Numbered from the stretch's first letter, positions 1-11,690 are shown. The stretch: 64,000 nt of DNA from Aristolochia californica (GCA_029961685.1 JARWKL010000015.1:25637220-25701219); one strand, 5' to 3'. A program made the numbers and translations. The notes: a model not told the origin generated them from the letters alone.

Positions 1-534
1 TCCACCTTCTTGGCGTTTGATGAGGTTGGCTTTGGGCCGGAGGGAATGGACATGAGACCCTCACTCGGCCGACGTAAATTACTCAGATAAACCAACTAAA
101 AATACCAATTCTAAATTTTTTAATGAAATGGAAAGCCAAAATGTAACCAGAGATTCAACTCTTATACTAAAATGTAAGCAGAATTTCTAAAAAAATTGTA
201 TGAAATTCATAAAAACTAAAAAATAGAAGCTCAGATACATACATCTAACCATGGCAAACATATTCCAAGAATTTCTAGAAAAAAAATTGTCTAGTTTATC
301 CAAAGTCTCGTTTCTTTGCTAGACCAAATAATTTTTTCATGTACAATTTCTCAAACCCTCTTTCTCATCAAGAAACGTGACTAACACTTTCTTCTGTTGG
401 GGGCGGGACAAGGAAGTTAGAAGCAAACATTTAAACAATCAGAAGAAAATGATCATTTGGGTACTTAAGCAAGTACTAAGTGTGAATTCAAAAGTAGGAG
501 AGAGTAATCAGGCAGGGGCCTGCTGCCTCGTTTT

Positions 535-821
535 TGTGGAACCGTATTTGTATCGCTCGGGCTAGTTCTTGTATAAGGTCCTGTTGCGCCTCTCACTAAT
601 GCCTCGAGGTTTTAGCGCAACTGGTTTCAACATGGTATCAGAGCAGGTTCGTCCCGAATTCGAATCCCCCCCCCCCCCCGAAGATCGCAAATTTGGCCAT
701 CGAATTTCTATAGGTATTCCCCGTGGGAGAGTGTGGAACTGTATTTGTATCGCTCGGGCCAGTCCTTCTATAAGGTCCTGTTGCGTTTCGCAATAATGCC
801 TCGAAGTTTTAGCACCTGGTA
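535..821 (+). mobile_element. TRIM/SMART-like miniature LTR retrotransposon
   Basis: Two direct terminal repeats of about 90-98 bp (535-632 and 732-821) both begin TGTGGAAC and share the GTATTTGTATCGCTCGGG block and the TATAAGGTCCTGTTGCG block. Directly after the first repeat is TGGTATCAGAGC (633-644), the usual initiator-Met tRNA primer-binding site. Directly before the second is a purine-rich stretch (CCGTGGGAGAG, 721-731) fitting a polypurine tract. A GTTTT pentamer flanks both sides (530-534, 822-826), though it is low-complexity. Only about 88 bp lies between PBS and polypurine tract, with no coding capacity, so it would depend on another element's enzymes. It contains a 14-C run at 666-679. 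The size and layout fit TRIM/SMART elements; the 3' end of the second repeat is degraded. Confidence 0.75.
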
Positions 822-826
822 GTTTT

Positions 827-2299
827 TTCCCTTCCTGGTTTGCTTTACACATAACCAGACAGCGCGTGGAAAGAGTAAGGAAGGTCGGGGTTGTGTTTTT
901 AAATATAAGCAGTTATGTAACTCCCAATCATGGGCTAACAAATATAATCCTCTATCCCAGTTTAATATTCACTAAAAAACTGGCTTATGGCTGTTCTGTT
1001 TTCGTCCTTCTTGTCATGGGTGACTAATGATTCCTGTTACAGTCTTCTATCCGACTTTTTAATCGTAAAATCCAAAGTGACGAGCCCCGCATCTTCCGCC
1101 CCTGTCATCGCCTCTCAAAACTTTAACATCAGACACTAAAAGTATCTGTACACGTGTCTCTGCTATCTCTGTTTCCTCCGTCATCTTCTTCCTCGGCTGA
1201 ACACTTTTTAACTAATGCTCTTAGATTTTCTTCCATTTTATCCTCTCTCGTCTCTCGTTTCTTTTCAATTTCAATCGACCCCTATATGCAGATACAGAAA
1301 GAACAGAGACGATAACATTTAGCTGAGATGTCGAGACTCTGGCAAGTGAAATTTCATTTTAAGCCATCTATTTCTCTGGTAAACTTCACACTTTTTCTTT
1401 TCTTTACCCTGTATACAGTAAAGGAAGACCCCTTGCTCTGTAAGCCTGAAGTCCAAATACTTGCATTCACCTTCTTTTCTTCTCTTTTCTTTTGTAGAAG
1501 GAATGCAACAGGCCAACAACCATCCCATCCTTTCGTCATACACGAGAGAGGCAAAGAAGAGAGAGAAGTTGAAAGGAAAAAAAGAGAAAGATGCTCAACA
1601 ACTTTCACTAGAAAGACACCGTTGTAGTACTAGTTTTACTCTTGTTAAAAATTGACAATTTGGATGAAGAATTGTAGCTGTGTTTTCCTCCTCTGTAGCA
1701 GTTGGCACATGAGATGCATTAATATCCTCAAAATCTGAGAATAAATCTACCAATAATAAAGTATAGGCTACATTAATATAAAATATTGGTGTCTGGATAC
1801 GGTTGCTCCACAGGGATCAGCACTGATCGACAAGAGCTTAAAACATTAGGTGAATGGTAATGGCACATGGACAACCGCCCCCCCACCCCCCTAGGAGGAT
1901 ATTTTGAGACGATTTGGGTCCTGCAATTGTAACCACACTTTGATTCATTAATTGTTTAATTAAAAAGCCAAATTGGCTTGGGAAGGTAAGATTAGGTGAA
2001 TCGAATATCATGATTTGAATATAGGGTGAGGCCTCCCCCTTTTTCCCCCCCGCTACCCAACAACCCTTGTTCTAGAACCCAAGTGTGAGAGAATTGGGAT
2101 ACAAAACATGTGGCGTGGTCCCTTTCCTCCTTTTTATTTATTTACTTCATCGTGGTCTGTGACCGTGTGACCTGGTTCTTAATGCATTGGGAATATTGCC
2201 CATGCCGACCAATCATGTGTAGGCGAATTAAAGGTTCATCAACAAACCATCCTCACCAGAAAAAAACTACCAACGGCCAACCCATTTCCCCATCCACTC

Positions 2300-2300
<1 letters not shown>
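827..2300. other. No recognised gene; AT-rich and pyrimidine-rich intergenic DNA
   Basis: Short open frames around 1319-1655 on both strands are low in complexity (K/E/R-rich on one strand, F/L/S-rich on the other) and match no family I know. I see no RNA gene or repeat structure beyond short homopolymers. Confidence 0.5.
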
Positions 2301-2368
<68 letters not shown>

Positions 2369-2370
2369 AC
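2301..2370. repeat. Compound microsatellite (CT)n(CA)n
   Basis: An uninterrupted CT dinucleotide run to about 2344 passes directly into a CA run to about 2370. The local open frame across it is repeat-driven (alternating Leu-Ser then Thr-His) and is not a gene. Confidence 0.95.
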
Positions 2371-4415
2371 GTCTCTGCAAACTGCAGATTGCATGGTCCA
2401 AGAAATGGGTCAATGGCTTCTAGAGAAGATGATGGTCAATGGGTTGTAGATAAAACTAGCTCTCGCCATAGGTTCATGAACGAGGAGTAGGCAAGAGATC
2501 TTCATCTGCTTTTTCATGTAATCAACTAAAAACGTGTCGATGGATTCTGTTTGTTTTCTCCGATCGATCTGACTTTGATCCATAAAGCAAATAAGAAAAG
2601 ACCAGTGACTACTGCATGCACCGACCGTCTGGACTAAGGTCTAAGTCGAATGACGATATTTACGAGGAATATATGGAGATGGAGACAAAGTCGTTAATGA
2701 TCTGTGAGGTGCCAACTTCCTCTTCCCAATCTAAATCCATGACCAGTAGTTTCTGGAAGAGTAAGAGGCTATACATGCGTTTCTGATCACCTTTGAGATC
2801 TAATTCGCTACCACATTAGAAATTAGACCAGAAAACTGGTCATGATGGGGACCTTCAGTGTGTGGTGGTGATGGTGGTTTAGGTAGGAGTGACATTCTGT
2901 TAATGTCTTTGGTTCATTTTTTAACAAGAGTTTTGCACGCTACTTAAAGCATAATAGAGAGAGAAAAAAGAGAATATGGGGAATCTGCCTTTTGACTGGA
3001 CATTTTTTTTAACTTTTTATTACTTGGACGTCTCATGCATCTCTGCCTGCTTTGCGACCTTCTCCAGCAATTATTCCTCACTGCCTTAACTTGCAAAACA
3101 CCCTCTTCCCTTCCTTGATCTAGTTAATCATTTGATCCGTATAAACTTCTGGTTTTGCAAGCTCCCGGCCGTCTCCTCTTTGGATCATAATTAATCCGGC
3201 TGCTTAATTAACCAGTCAGTTATTCGTATGGTAGTTAGTGATTGTCGTGTTGGAGATCTTGACTATCCTTGACATGAAAGAATCTCTTCTTGGGTTGGCA
3301 TGTGATGTAATGCAATCCATGAGATGGACAAACGTTAAAATCAGTCATATTTCATCTCTCCTACCTTGAGGACTAGTTTTAATGGTGCGTAGTCGGGAGA
3401 AGAGCATCAATATCTTCCTAAATATATCTCCATCTACAAATCCAAACGTCTGGACCGAGTTCAGATGCTGATCTAGTCAACCAGCTGCAGGTACCTGGAA
3501 CAGCATTTTCAGTATCTTGAATCATGAGGCGATATGTTTAGAAAGAACTACGAAGACTGGTGTCGGCCTTGTGATGATTCTTTCTTTTTTTCTTTACACG
3601 AAGTCTGTGGGTAGCCATTGTCGTTTGTCTACCAGCCTTGCCTGGTACAGACTATGCTGAAAGCTCTGGGACAGGACACAGACACATCTCATCTTCTGCA
3701 GAGGTTTCCATAACTTCATGTCTCATCCTCATCTCAAACTGTCACATGTGAAGTCAATTAAAACTCAGAAAATGACGCTGTTATTGCATTATTTGCATCT
3801 GATACTGTAAAGATAAGAACAAAAAGGATTTAAAAAAAAAAAAAAAAAACTAGTAGTGCTGTGACACAAGGAATTGAAAAAAAAATTATGTTAAATTAGT
3901 GATGAAAAGAAGAGAAGAAAGAAGCAGCAAAGGCTGATCAATGTCAGGGACGTTCCTCCTTTATGACTGATCCGTTTCGCTACCGGAGCGATCGAAAGAA
4001 TGTAGGTGGACCGTTGCTGTTTCGAGGTTCAGAGGGCTGCCCCCACCGTTTGTCGGGTGCCTGGGACCACAAAGGTGCGCGGCCCGGTGGGGTCCTCGCA
4101 CCAGGGCAAGCCGGGTTGATATTTAAGTGTTGGTCCTATAACTGCAAGCCGATACAAAACAGTTGATAACAACGTTGTAGACTAGAATAGAGACCAAAAT
4201 TGGCTCTACCTCTTTTTTATTAATTAAGCATTCGATTTTTTTTAAAAAAAAAACATAAATATTTACCCTCCCATCCACAAAGGCAAAACCAAACATTGAT
4301 ATTATCCATCATTTTCAAGAATTTTGTATACGTAATAAGAGAGATGTGTCAAGTGCAATTTGCAGTTTGTCACAGCTGCATATAGATCAAACTTCAAGCT
4401 TAGATTTTTTCTTCC
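2371..4415. other. No recognised gene; unique-looking intergenic DNA
   Basis: No open frame longer than 67 codons and no family match. An A-run near 3832-3850 and short purine-rich stretches are the only structures I noticed. This could be regulatory sequence of a gene to the left, but nothing in it shows that. Confidence 0.4.
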
Positions 4416-5159
4416 GAATTTTACTAAAGCGCCCATTTTTTAATAGACATTAACAAAAATAACCAACTTCTAAACTTAATATAAAAAATAGCTAACTTTA
4501 CCGGTCAACTATACATGTGGACAACAAGCGATGACACGTAAGCTTTTGACCACATATGTGGTGCCACATCAGTGGTCGAGGGTAGGTGAGGCATCGAGCC
4601 GAGCCGAGCCGAGCCCGAACCTGCTTATGTTCAAGCCGAATTTGATTTAAATATTTCGAGTCGAGTCTCGCCTCGAGCCTAAAATTGTTATCGAGCTTGA
4701 GCCCAACGAGTTCGAGCCGAGCTCGAGCCTCAACATACATTTAAAACTTTTTAAAAAATATATATCAAATAAAATGTATATAAAATTATGCATACATTTT
4801 ACATAAAATTGGGCATGACCTCTACATAAAATTGGGCATAACCTATATATATATATAATACGTGTATAAGATTGGGCATAACCTCTACTTAAAATTGAGC
4901 ATAATATATATAATACTTGTATAAAATTCGACATGACCTCTACTTAAAATTGGGAAAATTCAATATACATAATACCTGCATAAACACTCCATAAAATTGT
5001 CTATACATTCCATAAACACTCCATGAAATTGTTTATACACTCCATAAAATAGTCTAAACACTCCATACACTGCATAACATTATCAATAAACTCCATACAA
5101 TAATCAAACACAACAAAATTAAATGAAATATTACGATCAATTTACAATCACCCAAATAA

Positions 5160-6425
5160 AAACTATAAATCCTTTAAATAAAATCCTATTACTATTAGAG
5201 AAATACTAGAAAATTACAAGAAATATTTTAAATTTTTATTAGGAAAGTTAAATGAACCTCTTATTGCCTTTTCTAAGGAAATAAATAAAAATTAATAATT
5301 AATCTAATATATTATTATACTTATCGATAAATTTTTAATGACAGAAAATATCAAACACAAAATTGTTATGAAAATTGCCTCATGCTCAAAGTATTATATC
5401 ATCAACTATCAAATACTTATTCAAAAATTTTCTATATGGTTTTCTAACCCATCTTGGTAAGAAAATCTTACTTAGAAAATTATATGATTTCTAAAAATAA
5501 TTTATAATTAGAAAAATATTTTGAAAAAACATGAGGCACTAATGGTCCCTATATTTCTACTAAAATTGTCTTTTCAATATTTATTGAAAAAACCATTAAT
5601 AATCTTTAGAAACGTATTTCTACTAAAATATCTTTTCAATTTCTTTAAGAGCCACGAGGAAGGGACAAAGAATTTTTTTTTCCTTGTTTATGATCTCGCA
5701 CGTAGGGGTGGCTTTGAATAAATTATATATAAAATTATGTATACACTTTTAAAAAATATAATGATAGGGGAGATACAAGATTGAATTCCCATAATGGATT
5801 AAAATGCACTAATATTAATCTTTTTTACTCCAATTGTTGTCTAGCTTATTCTTTAATTTTTTAATCTGGCCATAATTTATTATGACCTCCTTAGTGCCCC
5901 TAGAAGAAAATTTATATTCTAGGAAAAACTAAAAATATTTTTCCTATGATACATATTCCCAAAAAAAACCTTTAAATAAAATCTTATTACTATTAGTGAC
6001 TTATTAGAAAATTACAAGAAATATTTTAAAATTTTCGTAGGAAAGTTAAATGGACCTTTTATTGTGTCTTCTAGGGAAATAAATAAAAATTAATAATCAA
6101 TCTAATATATTATTATACTTATCTATAAATTTTTAATTAAATAAAATATCAAACACAATTGCAATGAAAATTGTTTCATGCTAAAATTATTATAGCATCA
6201 ACTGTTAAATACTTATTAAAAAAATTTCTATACAGTTTTCTACCCCATCTTGGTACGAAAATCTTACTTAGAATTATATGATTTTTAATAAAAAAATTCA
6301 ATTAGAAAAATATTTAAAAAAACATGAGACACTAATAGTTTATAGAAACTTATTTCTATAAAATTTATTTTTAATTTTTTCGAGAGAATTTTTTTTTTTT
6401 GTTTACTTTATGATCTCGCACGTGC
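5160..6425. repeat. Internal direct duplication within hAT copy 1
   Basis: The segments about 5160-5702 and 5960-6420 align. Both pass through AAATAAAATC(C/T)TATTACTATTAG, then GGAAATAAATAAAAATTAAT, and end in ATGATCTCGCACGT. The second unit is preceded at 5703 by another TAGGGGTGGC terminus, so part of the left arm has been duplicated in tandem. The same arrangement is present in copy 2, so it predates amplification of the family. Confidence 0.75.
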
Positions 6426-6431
6426 GAGATC
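6412..6431. repeat. Perfect 20-bp palindrome
   Basis: GATCTCGCACGTGCGAGATC is its own reverse complement. It sits at the boundary between the AT-rich core and the GC-rich block of the hAT element, and recurs at 18890-18909 in copy 2. Its role is unknown. Confidence 0.9.
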
Positions 6432-6534
6432 AACTTCGCGTGGGGAAGGAGGGAGATTATTTCTCCCCTAAACTTCGTTTGGGTTTTCCGCCGAGACGAT
6501 GTGGAGGGAAGGAGGTTACGGCGCCGGGGAGGAC

Positions 6535-6790
6535 CTATCGTCGGGGATGACGGCTGCGACGGAGGCGGCGGTGACGGAAGCGGCGGTGACGAAAACAGAG
6601 GCGACGGCAAGGAGAGGAAGAAATCGAACTGACGACCACAGAGGCGGCCGACGAGTAGTTGCGACGGAGGCGGCGGTGACGGAAGCGGCGGTGACGGAAG
6701 CGGCGGCGACGAAAACAGAGGCGACGACGAGGAGAGGAAGAAATCGAACTGACGGCCACAGAGGCGGTCGACGAGTAGTTGCGACGGCAG
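6535..6790. repeat. GC-rich tandem duplication (about 126 bp, two units)
   Basis: GACGGAGGCGGCGGTGACGG-type sequence followed by an AGGAGAGGAAGAAATCGAAC block occurs twice (about 6535-6660 and 6661-6786). Copy 2 of the element has one unit (about 19018-19145). The reading frames through it (Ala/Thr/Glu on plus, Arg/Ser on minus) are compositional. It could be a captured host GC-rich first exon, but I recognise no family. Confidence 0.75.
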
Positions 6791-7199
6791 TAGAGACGGC
6801 CGGCGAACAGCTGCGACGGCGACAACAGCCAACGGGAGGGGCTCAGCAATGACGAGGGGAGGAAAAAAATTTCCCCCCCTCGCTCTCGATCCCGCGCCCG
6901 CTCCCGCTCCAGATCCCGATCCCGATCCCGACCGATCCGACTCACTTCGAGCCAGCTCGCGAGCCGACGAACCGAACCTGGCTTCAGTCGAGCTCCGCTC
7001 GTTAAGGTAAATGAGCCGATTTCGGTGCTCGAGCTCAGCTCAAGCTCGATAGATAACGAATCGAACCGAGCCGAACTCGAGCCGGCTCGGTTCGAAGTCA
7101 CCCCTAGTCGAGGGCATTAATGCCCCGTCACCCACCATGTCATCTGACCTATGTATGACATGTCATCAACGAGTCATGTCAGCATTCACACGTTAGCAT

Positions 7200-8460
7200 A
7201 CATTTATTCTCGTATTTTCCTTTCATTATCGGTTTAAATTCTTTTGTAATTTAAAAAATAATTTAAAAATATTAATTTTAGGTTTTAAAAATCTTCCACA
7301 TTTCATTACCTTCTATTAAAAATAATAAAAAATAAAAAAATGTTTTTAATTGATTAAAAAACTTTTCTAATGTAACTAATAGCTTAAATTACAAATTTAA
7401 GATATAATTAAATTTAATACAATATTTTTTTAAAAAATAATTTATTTTTTTAAATCTTATTTGTTTGGTCATATTTTATTACTTATTTTTTAAAGAAAAT
7501 TTATATATTAATTAAATAAAAAGTCATATTCTTATCTATTCAACACCTTTCATTATTGATTTAAGATATTTTAAAATTTAAAAATAATTATATTTTTTAA
7601 AATTCTTATTTATCGGTACACGTTTCATTACCTTCTATTTATAGTAATAAAATATCAAAATTTTAAATTAATTATTTAATTTTTTTAACACTTTTCATTA
7701 TTGATTTAAGGTGTTTTTAATTAAAAATATATATATTATAGAAAATTATTTTACTTTTTTAAATCTTATTTGTCGTTAAATATTTTATTACCTTCTACTT
7801 ACAGTTTAAATTTGAAAATTATTATTTTAATTAATTAAAAAATTCTTTCTTCTAATTTGTTGAACACATTTCATTATCAATTTAAGATTTACTAATTAAA
7901 AAAATTGTAAAAAATATTATTTTTTAAAATCTTATTTGTTGGAACATGTTTTACTACCTTCTATATATTAAATAAAATATGATTTTTTATATTAATTATG
8001 AAAAAAAAATCAAATCTGATTAACACCTTTTATTATAGATCAAACACATTTTCAAATTTTAAAAATAATTAATTGTTTTTAATTTTTTAAATCTAATTTA
8101 TTGGTACTTGTTTTACTAGCTTCTATTTATTGTAATAAAATACAAAATGTTTGTATTAACTACTTTAAAAATCATACTCTAATCGATTTAACACATTTTA
8201 TTATTGATTTAAGATATTTTTAAATTTCAAAATTTTCGAAAAACTTATTTGTATGTACTTGTTTTATTACTTTGTATTTTTTTATTAAAATATATTTTTA
8301 ATATTAATTAATTAAAAAATCTTATTCTTATTTATTTAGCACCTTTTCATAATAGATTTAAGAAATTTTAAAACTTTAAAATATCAAAAAATATTCTTTT
8401 TTAAAAATCTTATTTATTTGTACACATTTTATTACCTTCTCTATATTGTAAAAAAATATT
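7200..8460. repeat. Degenerate tandem array, about 160-bp monomer, 7-8 copies
   Basis: Two motifs recur in alternation. AACACNTTTCATTATTGATTTAAG-like sequence appears near 7219, 7541, 7687, 7862, 8021, 8190 and 8339. TTATTACCTTCTATTTA-like sequence follows each, near 7309, 7632, 7790, 7955, 8122, 8270 and 8431. Mean spacing is close to 160 bp. Monomers are strongly diverged and AT-rich, with no coding. The array lies between the inverted repeats of the 4416-8911 element. Confidence 0.7.
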
Positions 8461-8911
8461 AAATTTATATTTAGAGGAAGTTGTCGAAGTTTTGAAGTCT
8501 TGAGAGGGAAGCACGCATCGATGAGAGGAGTGTTGAGAGAGAGCAAGTGTCGAGAATGAAGCAGAGAGGATCGTCGATAGAGAGCGGCTGTTGAGAGGGA
8601 AGTGGAGAGAAGTGTCAAGGGAGAGCGAATGAAAGAAAAATAAGTGGGATGAGGGAGGGCTGATGTAGCATTATGATGACAAGACAAGATGATGTGTCAT
8701 CCTATGTGGATGCTTATGTGGTGATTCAATGACTTGTTAGGTGACATGGCATTAATTCTTTCGGTTGCTGATGTAGCACTACCTAAACGGTCAAAGCTTA
8801 TGTGTCGTCTTGGATAGTTGACTAGTCAAAGTTTGTTATTTTTAATATCAAGTATGGAATTTAGTTATTTTTGTTAATATTTGTTAAAAAATAAGTAACT
8901 TAGTAAAATTC

Positions 8912-9520
8912 CTTTGATTCTTCTTTCTTCTTAAACAACCAATTGTTGATGTTTCAGCTAATGTTGAACCAATGAAAAATTCAACAAGGTCTTATGACAA
9001 AATTCCACTGGGTTAATGAGATTACGTGCATTGCCGCGTTTGTTCCAATTTGATAAGAATGGAGACTTTGGACATGTCAAATAAACCCCTTAAATCTTGA
9101 ATGTTAAGAAAGTGGTGGTGAGAGGTGATGAGAGAGAATTTAATGGTAATAAATCTGAAGCTTTTCCCATTTAGGCAATGGGCAAACACTTGTTTTGTCT
9201 GAGCAACGAACTCCCTTGAGATTAATGGAAAGCCCATGACAGGAATCTTCATCCGGTGCAACCACTTGTCAGCCAAATATGTTTGTCTCATTGGGTGAAA
9301 GCACACTTGGGAGAGACTGAAAATGGATGCCTGTCGTGTTAAAGTTGTTATTGAAGGAACTATTCCTTTGGGACTATTTTTAGTCTTTAGACCAGTTCTT
9401 CTAGATTGTTAAATGGAAGAGGATTTTGTTTTTTGTAAGGCTATTTGTAAGCCATTTAATTCTTTTGATAAATCGATTTTTCATCTCCCAATTCTTGCTT
9501 TGAATAATAAAACATTCAAC
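8912..9520. other. Unassigned DNA; possible degraded coding piece on minus strand
   Basis: A 94-codon open frame on the minus strand (9022-9306) has a non-repetitive, protein-like composition, but I cannot assign it to a family. It may be a retroelement or gene relic. The end of this stretch may include the worn 5' LTR of the outer copia element. Confidence 0.3.
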
Positions 9521-10079
9521 ATCTTGTATTAGAACCAGGTTAACCAATTCGACGACGATTTCAGGAGGAAATTTCTGATCGACGAAACCGCATCCATAGA
9601 AGGAGAGAAGTCTGAAATCTTCTCCGGTGAATCCACAATTATGCCTCGTCTTTCTGCGCTGTACGCTAGAAGGAGAGAGGTCATGTACAATGGCTCTACT
9701 GGTGCTCACTCTCTGCTAATGCTCCGATACGGTCTTCCAAGAGACTCTACTGTCGGTGGTCATTAGCGACAAGCGGTCCATCGACCCCCCTTCCCGATGT
9801 TGAGGCCTCGCCGAAATAGCCTCCTCCATTTTTGAGACCTCCCATCCCGCACTGTTTCAGGAACCAGCACTACGGGGACAATGATGGCCTGAAATTAATT
9901 CCGCCCAAAGTTAGGAGACGGAATTAATTCGAGCCATCAGGTGTAGACCGAACCAGCGACCGCCCCGAACTAGAACAAACCCGAGCCGAGTCAACCTTAG
10001 AGGCCTAGTAAACGGGTACTGACCAGACCAAGACCCGCGACCCGACCGGAGCCGAGTCAACTATTGAGACCTAGTAAGA

Positions 10080-10382
10080 ATGGCAACTGAAATTAGCTTT
10101 TTTCAACCAGCAATTCCAAAGATTGATGAACACTATAATCATTGGTGTATGTTCATGGAAAATTTTCTGCACTCAAAAGAATATTGGGACTTGATAGAGG
10201 AAGAGATCCCTACAGTAGAAACAGGGACAAAACTCAAAGAAGGACAAAAGAAGGTGATTACATATGCAAAACTGAAGGATTTGAAGGCTAAGAATCATCT
10301 CTTCCAAGCCATTGATCGATCAGTCCTAGAGACTATTTTGGAAAAGGATACAACAAAGAATATTTGGGACTCCTTGAAGTAA
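10080..10382 (+). pseudogene. Copia gag N-terminal part (outer element)
   Basis: This frame starts at an ATG and encodes about 100 residues of the plant copia gag domain (UBN2-type), with the conserved NHWCMFMENFL and NIWDSLK stretches. A stop codon ends it where related gags continue with KYKG; the continuation (AAGTACAAGGGG) follows at once in the DNA. The neighbouring 10496-10885 frame carries the remainder. Intact gag forms the particle that packages element RNA; this copy cannot. Confidence 0.85.
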
Positions 10383-10495
10383 AAGTACAAGGGGACGACA
10401 CGGGTGCATCATGTACAATGACAAGCACTTCGAAAGGAATTTGAGGCGCTCAACACGAAGGTAGGAGAATCTGTGAATTTACTATAGTCAACAAG

Positions 10496-10885
10496 ATGTG
10501 GGTTCATGGTGAGAAAATGGAGGATATAGTGGTCATTGAAAAGATTCTAAGATCTATGACTACAAAATTTGATTATGTTGTGTGCTCTATTGAAGAGTTT
10601 AAGTCCATTGATGTGCTACAAAGCAATCTTCTAGTGCATGAACAACGCATGTATAGTCATGTTATGGAAGAACAAGCATTGAAGGTTACTTATGAAGGAC
10701 AATCAGAAGGAAGAGGACGAGGTCGTGGCGGATTTAGAGACAGAGGACGAGGTAGGCAAAGCTTTGAAAGGTCTACCATTGAGTGTTACAATTGTCATAA
10801 GCTTGGACATTTTCATTATGAATGCCCAACAATGGGGACAAGACAAAGGTACACTATGCAGAAATTAATGAAGAAATATTGTTAA
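10496..10885 (+). pseudogene. Copia gag C-terminal part with zinc knuckle (outer element)
   Basis: The C-terminal half of gag contains an RG-rich basic stretch (GRGRGRGGFRDRGRGR) followed by a CCHC zinc knuckle, CYNCHKLGHFHYEC (CX2CX4HX4C), the RNA-binding module of copia nucleocapsid. About 110 bp after the first gag piece, it is separated from it by stops. The protease begins downstream at about 10926 (WFLD, stop, then NHMCGKKKLL), after which the coding strand switches to minus at about 10985. Confidence 0.85.
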
Positions 10886-10984
10886 TGGTATATGTGGACT
10901 CCAAGGAAACTACTAAAAACAAGCTATGGTTTCTTGATTAAGGATACAACAACCATATGTGTGGCAAGAAGAAACTTTTATCCC

Positions 10985-11690
10985 CAGTCCAGATAAGCTA
11001 TAATGGCTTCTTCATGACTCTTGCTCCAATCTCAACTATTTTCTTCTTCAAACTTCACATCTCGACTTACTATTATCTTCTGAGAAATTGGATCATACAT
11101 TCTGTATGCCTTCAATTCGTCACTAACTCCAAGTGGAATACATCTCACACTCTTGTCATTAAGATTAGTCCTCTTGTTACCAGGAATATGAACATGGGAT
11201 ATGCAACCAAACACCCTGAAATTTAGTTCCTCTTCAAGCTTCATCCGGAGTCATGTTTTTAACTTCCAAAGTTGGACTTCTATCCAGAACATAGACAGTC
11301 CAATTAACAGCTTCAGGCCAGAAATTTTTTAGAATCTTTCTTCCTAAAAGCATGTTTTTAACCATATTTATAATGGTTGAGTTCTTTCTCTCTGCACCTC
11401 TGTTCTATTGGTTAGTATATGCCGCTATTAGTTGTCTACGTATGCCATTTTCCTTACAAAAATTTGTGAACACGTGTGATGTAAATTCTCCTCCACTATC
11501 AGTGCAAAGACATCTTATATATGAACCAATTTCTTTCTCAATACGACTCTTATAATTCTTGAAAGTAATGAAAGCTTTTGATTTATCTACCAAGAAATCA
11601 ACCCAAGTTTTGTGGCTAAATTCATCAATGAAAGTGATAGGAACCTTTTCTTGCCGTTTGAAGTGGGGTTGATTGGTCCACAAATGTCTG
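10985..11690 (-). pseudogene. Inverted copia segment: integrase and downstream linker (outer element)
   Basis: Read on the minus strand this is copia integrase core (11405-11683: FIDEFSHKTWVDFL, then CTDSGGEFTS with the catalytic Asp context) followed by the post-integrase region (11032-11244: VSRDVKFEEENS). It ends near 10985, abutting plus-strand protease sequence. The post-integrase part is duplicated in plus orientation at 20660-20790. Upstream, the frame is cut by insertion of the inner copia at 11691 and resumes at 19886. Confidence 0.85.

Larger units (their letters stand above)
4583..7106 (+). mobile_element. Non-autonomous hAT-type transposon, copy 1
   Basis: It is bounded by a TAGGTGAGGC / GCCACCCCTA-type inverted repeat (left copy mutated; GTCACCCCTA at the right) and flanked by a perfect 8-bp duplication GTCGAGGG (4575-4582 and 7107-7114), the target size of hAT elements. 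The outer 150-200 bp at both ends is packed with GAGC/GCTC and CGAG motifs, probably subterminal transposase-binding repeats. The core is very AT-rich, with an internal second copy of the terminal motif at 5703. A GC-rich block (6480-7100) follows. No transposase is encoded. It is colinear with copy 2 at 17071-19506. Confidence 0.88.
4416..8911. mobile_element. Long-TIR DNA transposon (Mutator-like or similar), non-autonomous, carrying a hAT insertion
   Basis: The left end from 4416 (GAATTTTACTAA...) and the reverse complement of the right end at 8911 match over roughly 150 bp. Both contain the ATTAACAAAAATAAC, GTCAACTAT and GACACRTAAGCTTT blocks and end near a TGCYACATCAG block. Once the hAT at 4583-7106 is removed, the match continues through ATTAATGCC...GTCACC. 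The inverted repeats are therefore about 200 bp and degenerate. Without the hAT and one copy of its duplication the element is about 1.96 kb and holds a 160-bp tandem array, with no transposase. I could not find a clean 9-bp target duplication, so the superfamily is an inference from TIR length. Confidence 0.65.

Noticed and set aside
2110..2490. 126-codon plus-strand frame
   Set aside because: Half of it is the (CT)n(CA)n microsatellite translated; nothing conserved elsewhere.
6371..7101. Long Arg/Ser- and Pro/Leu-rich frames on both strands of the GC-rich hAT block
   Set aside because: They follow the CGG/GAC repeat composition, are not consistent between copy 1 and copy 2 beyond DNA similarity, and match no family.
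9022..9306. 94-codon minus-strand frame of protein-like composition
   Set aside because: I could not assign it; retained only as an unassigned stretch. A profile search of this translation would decide.
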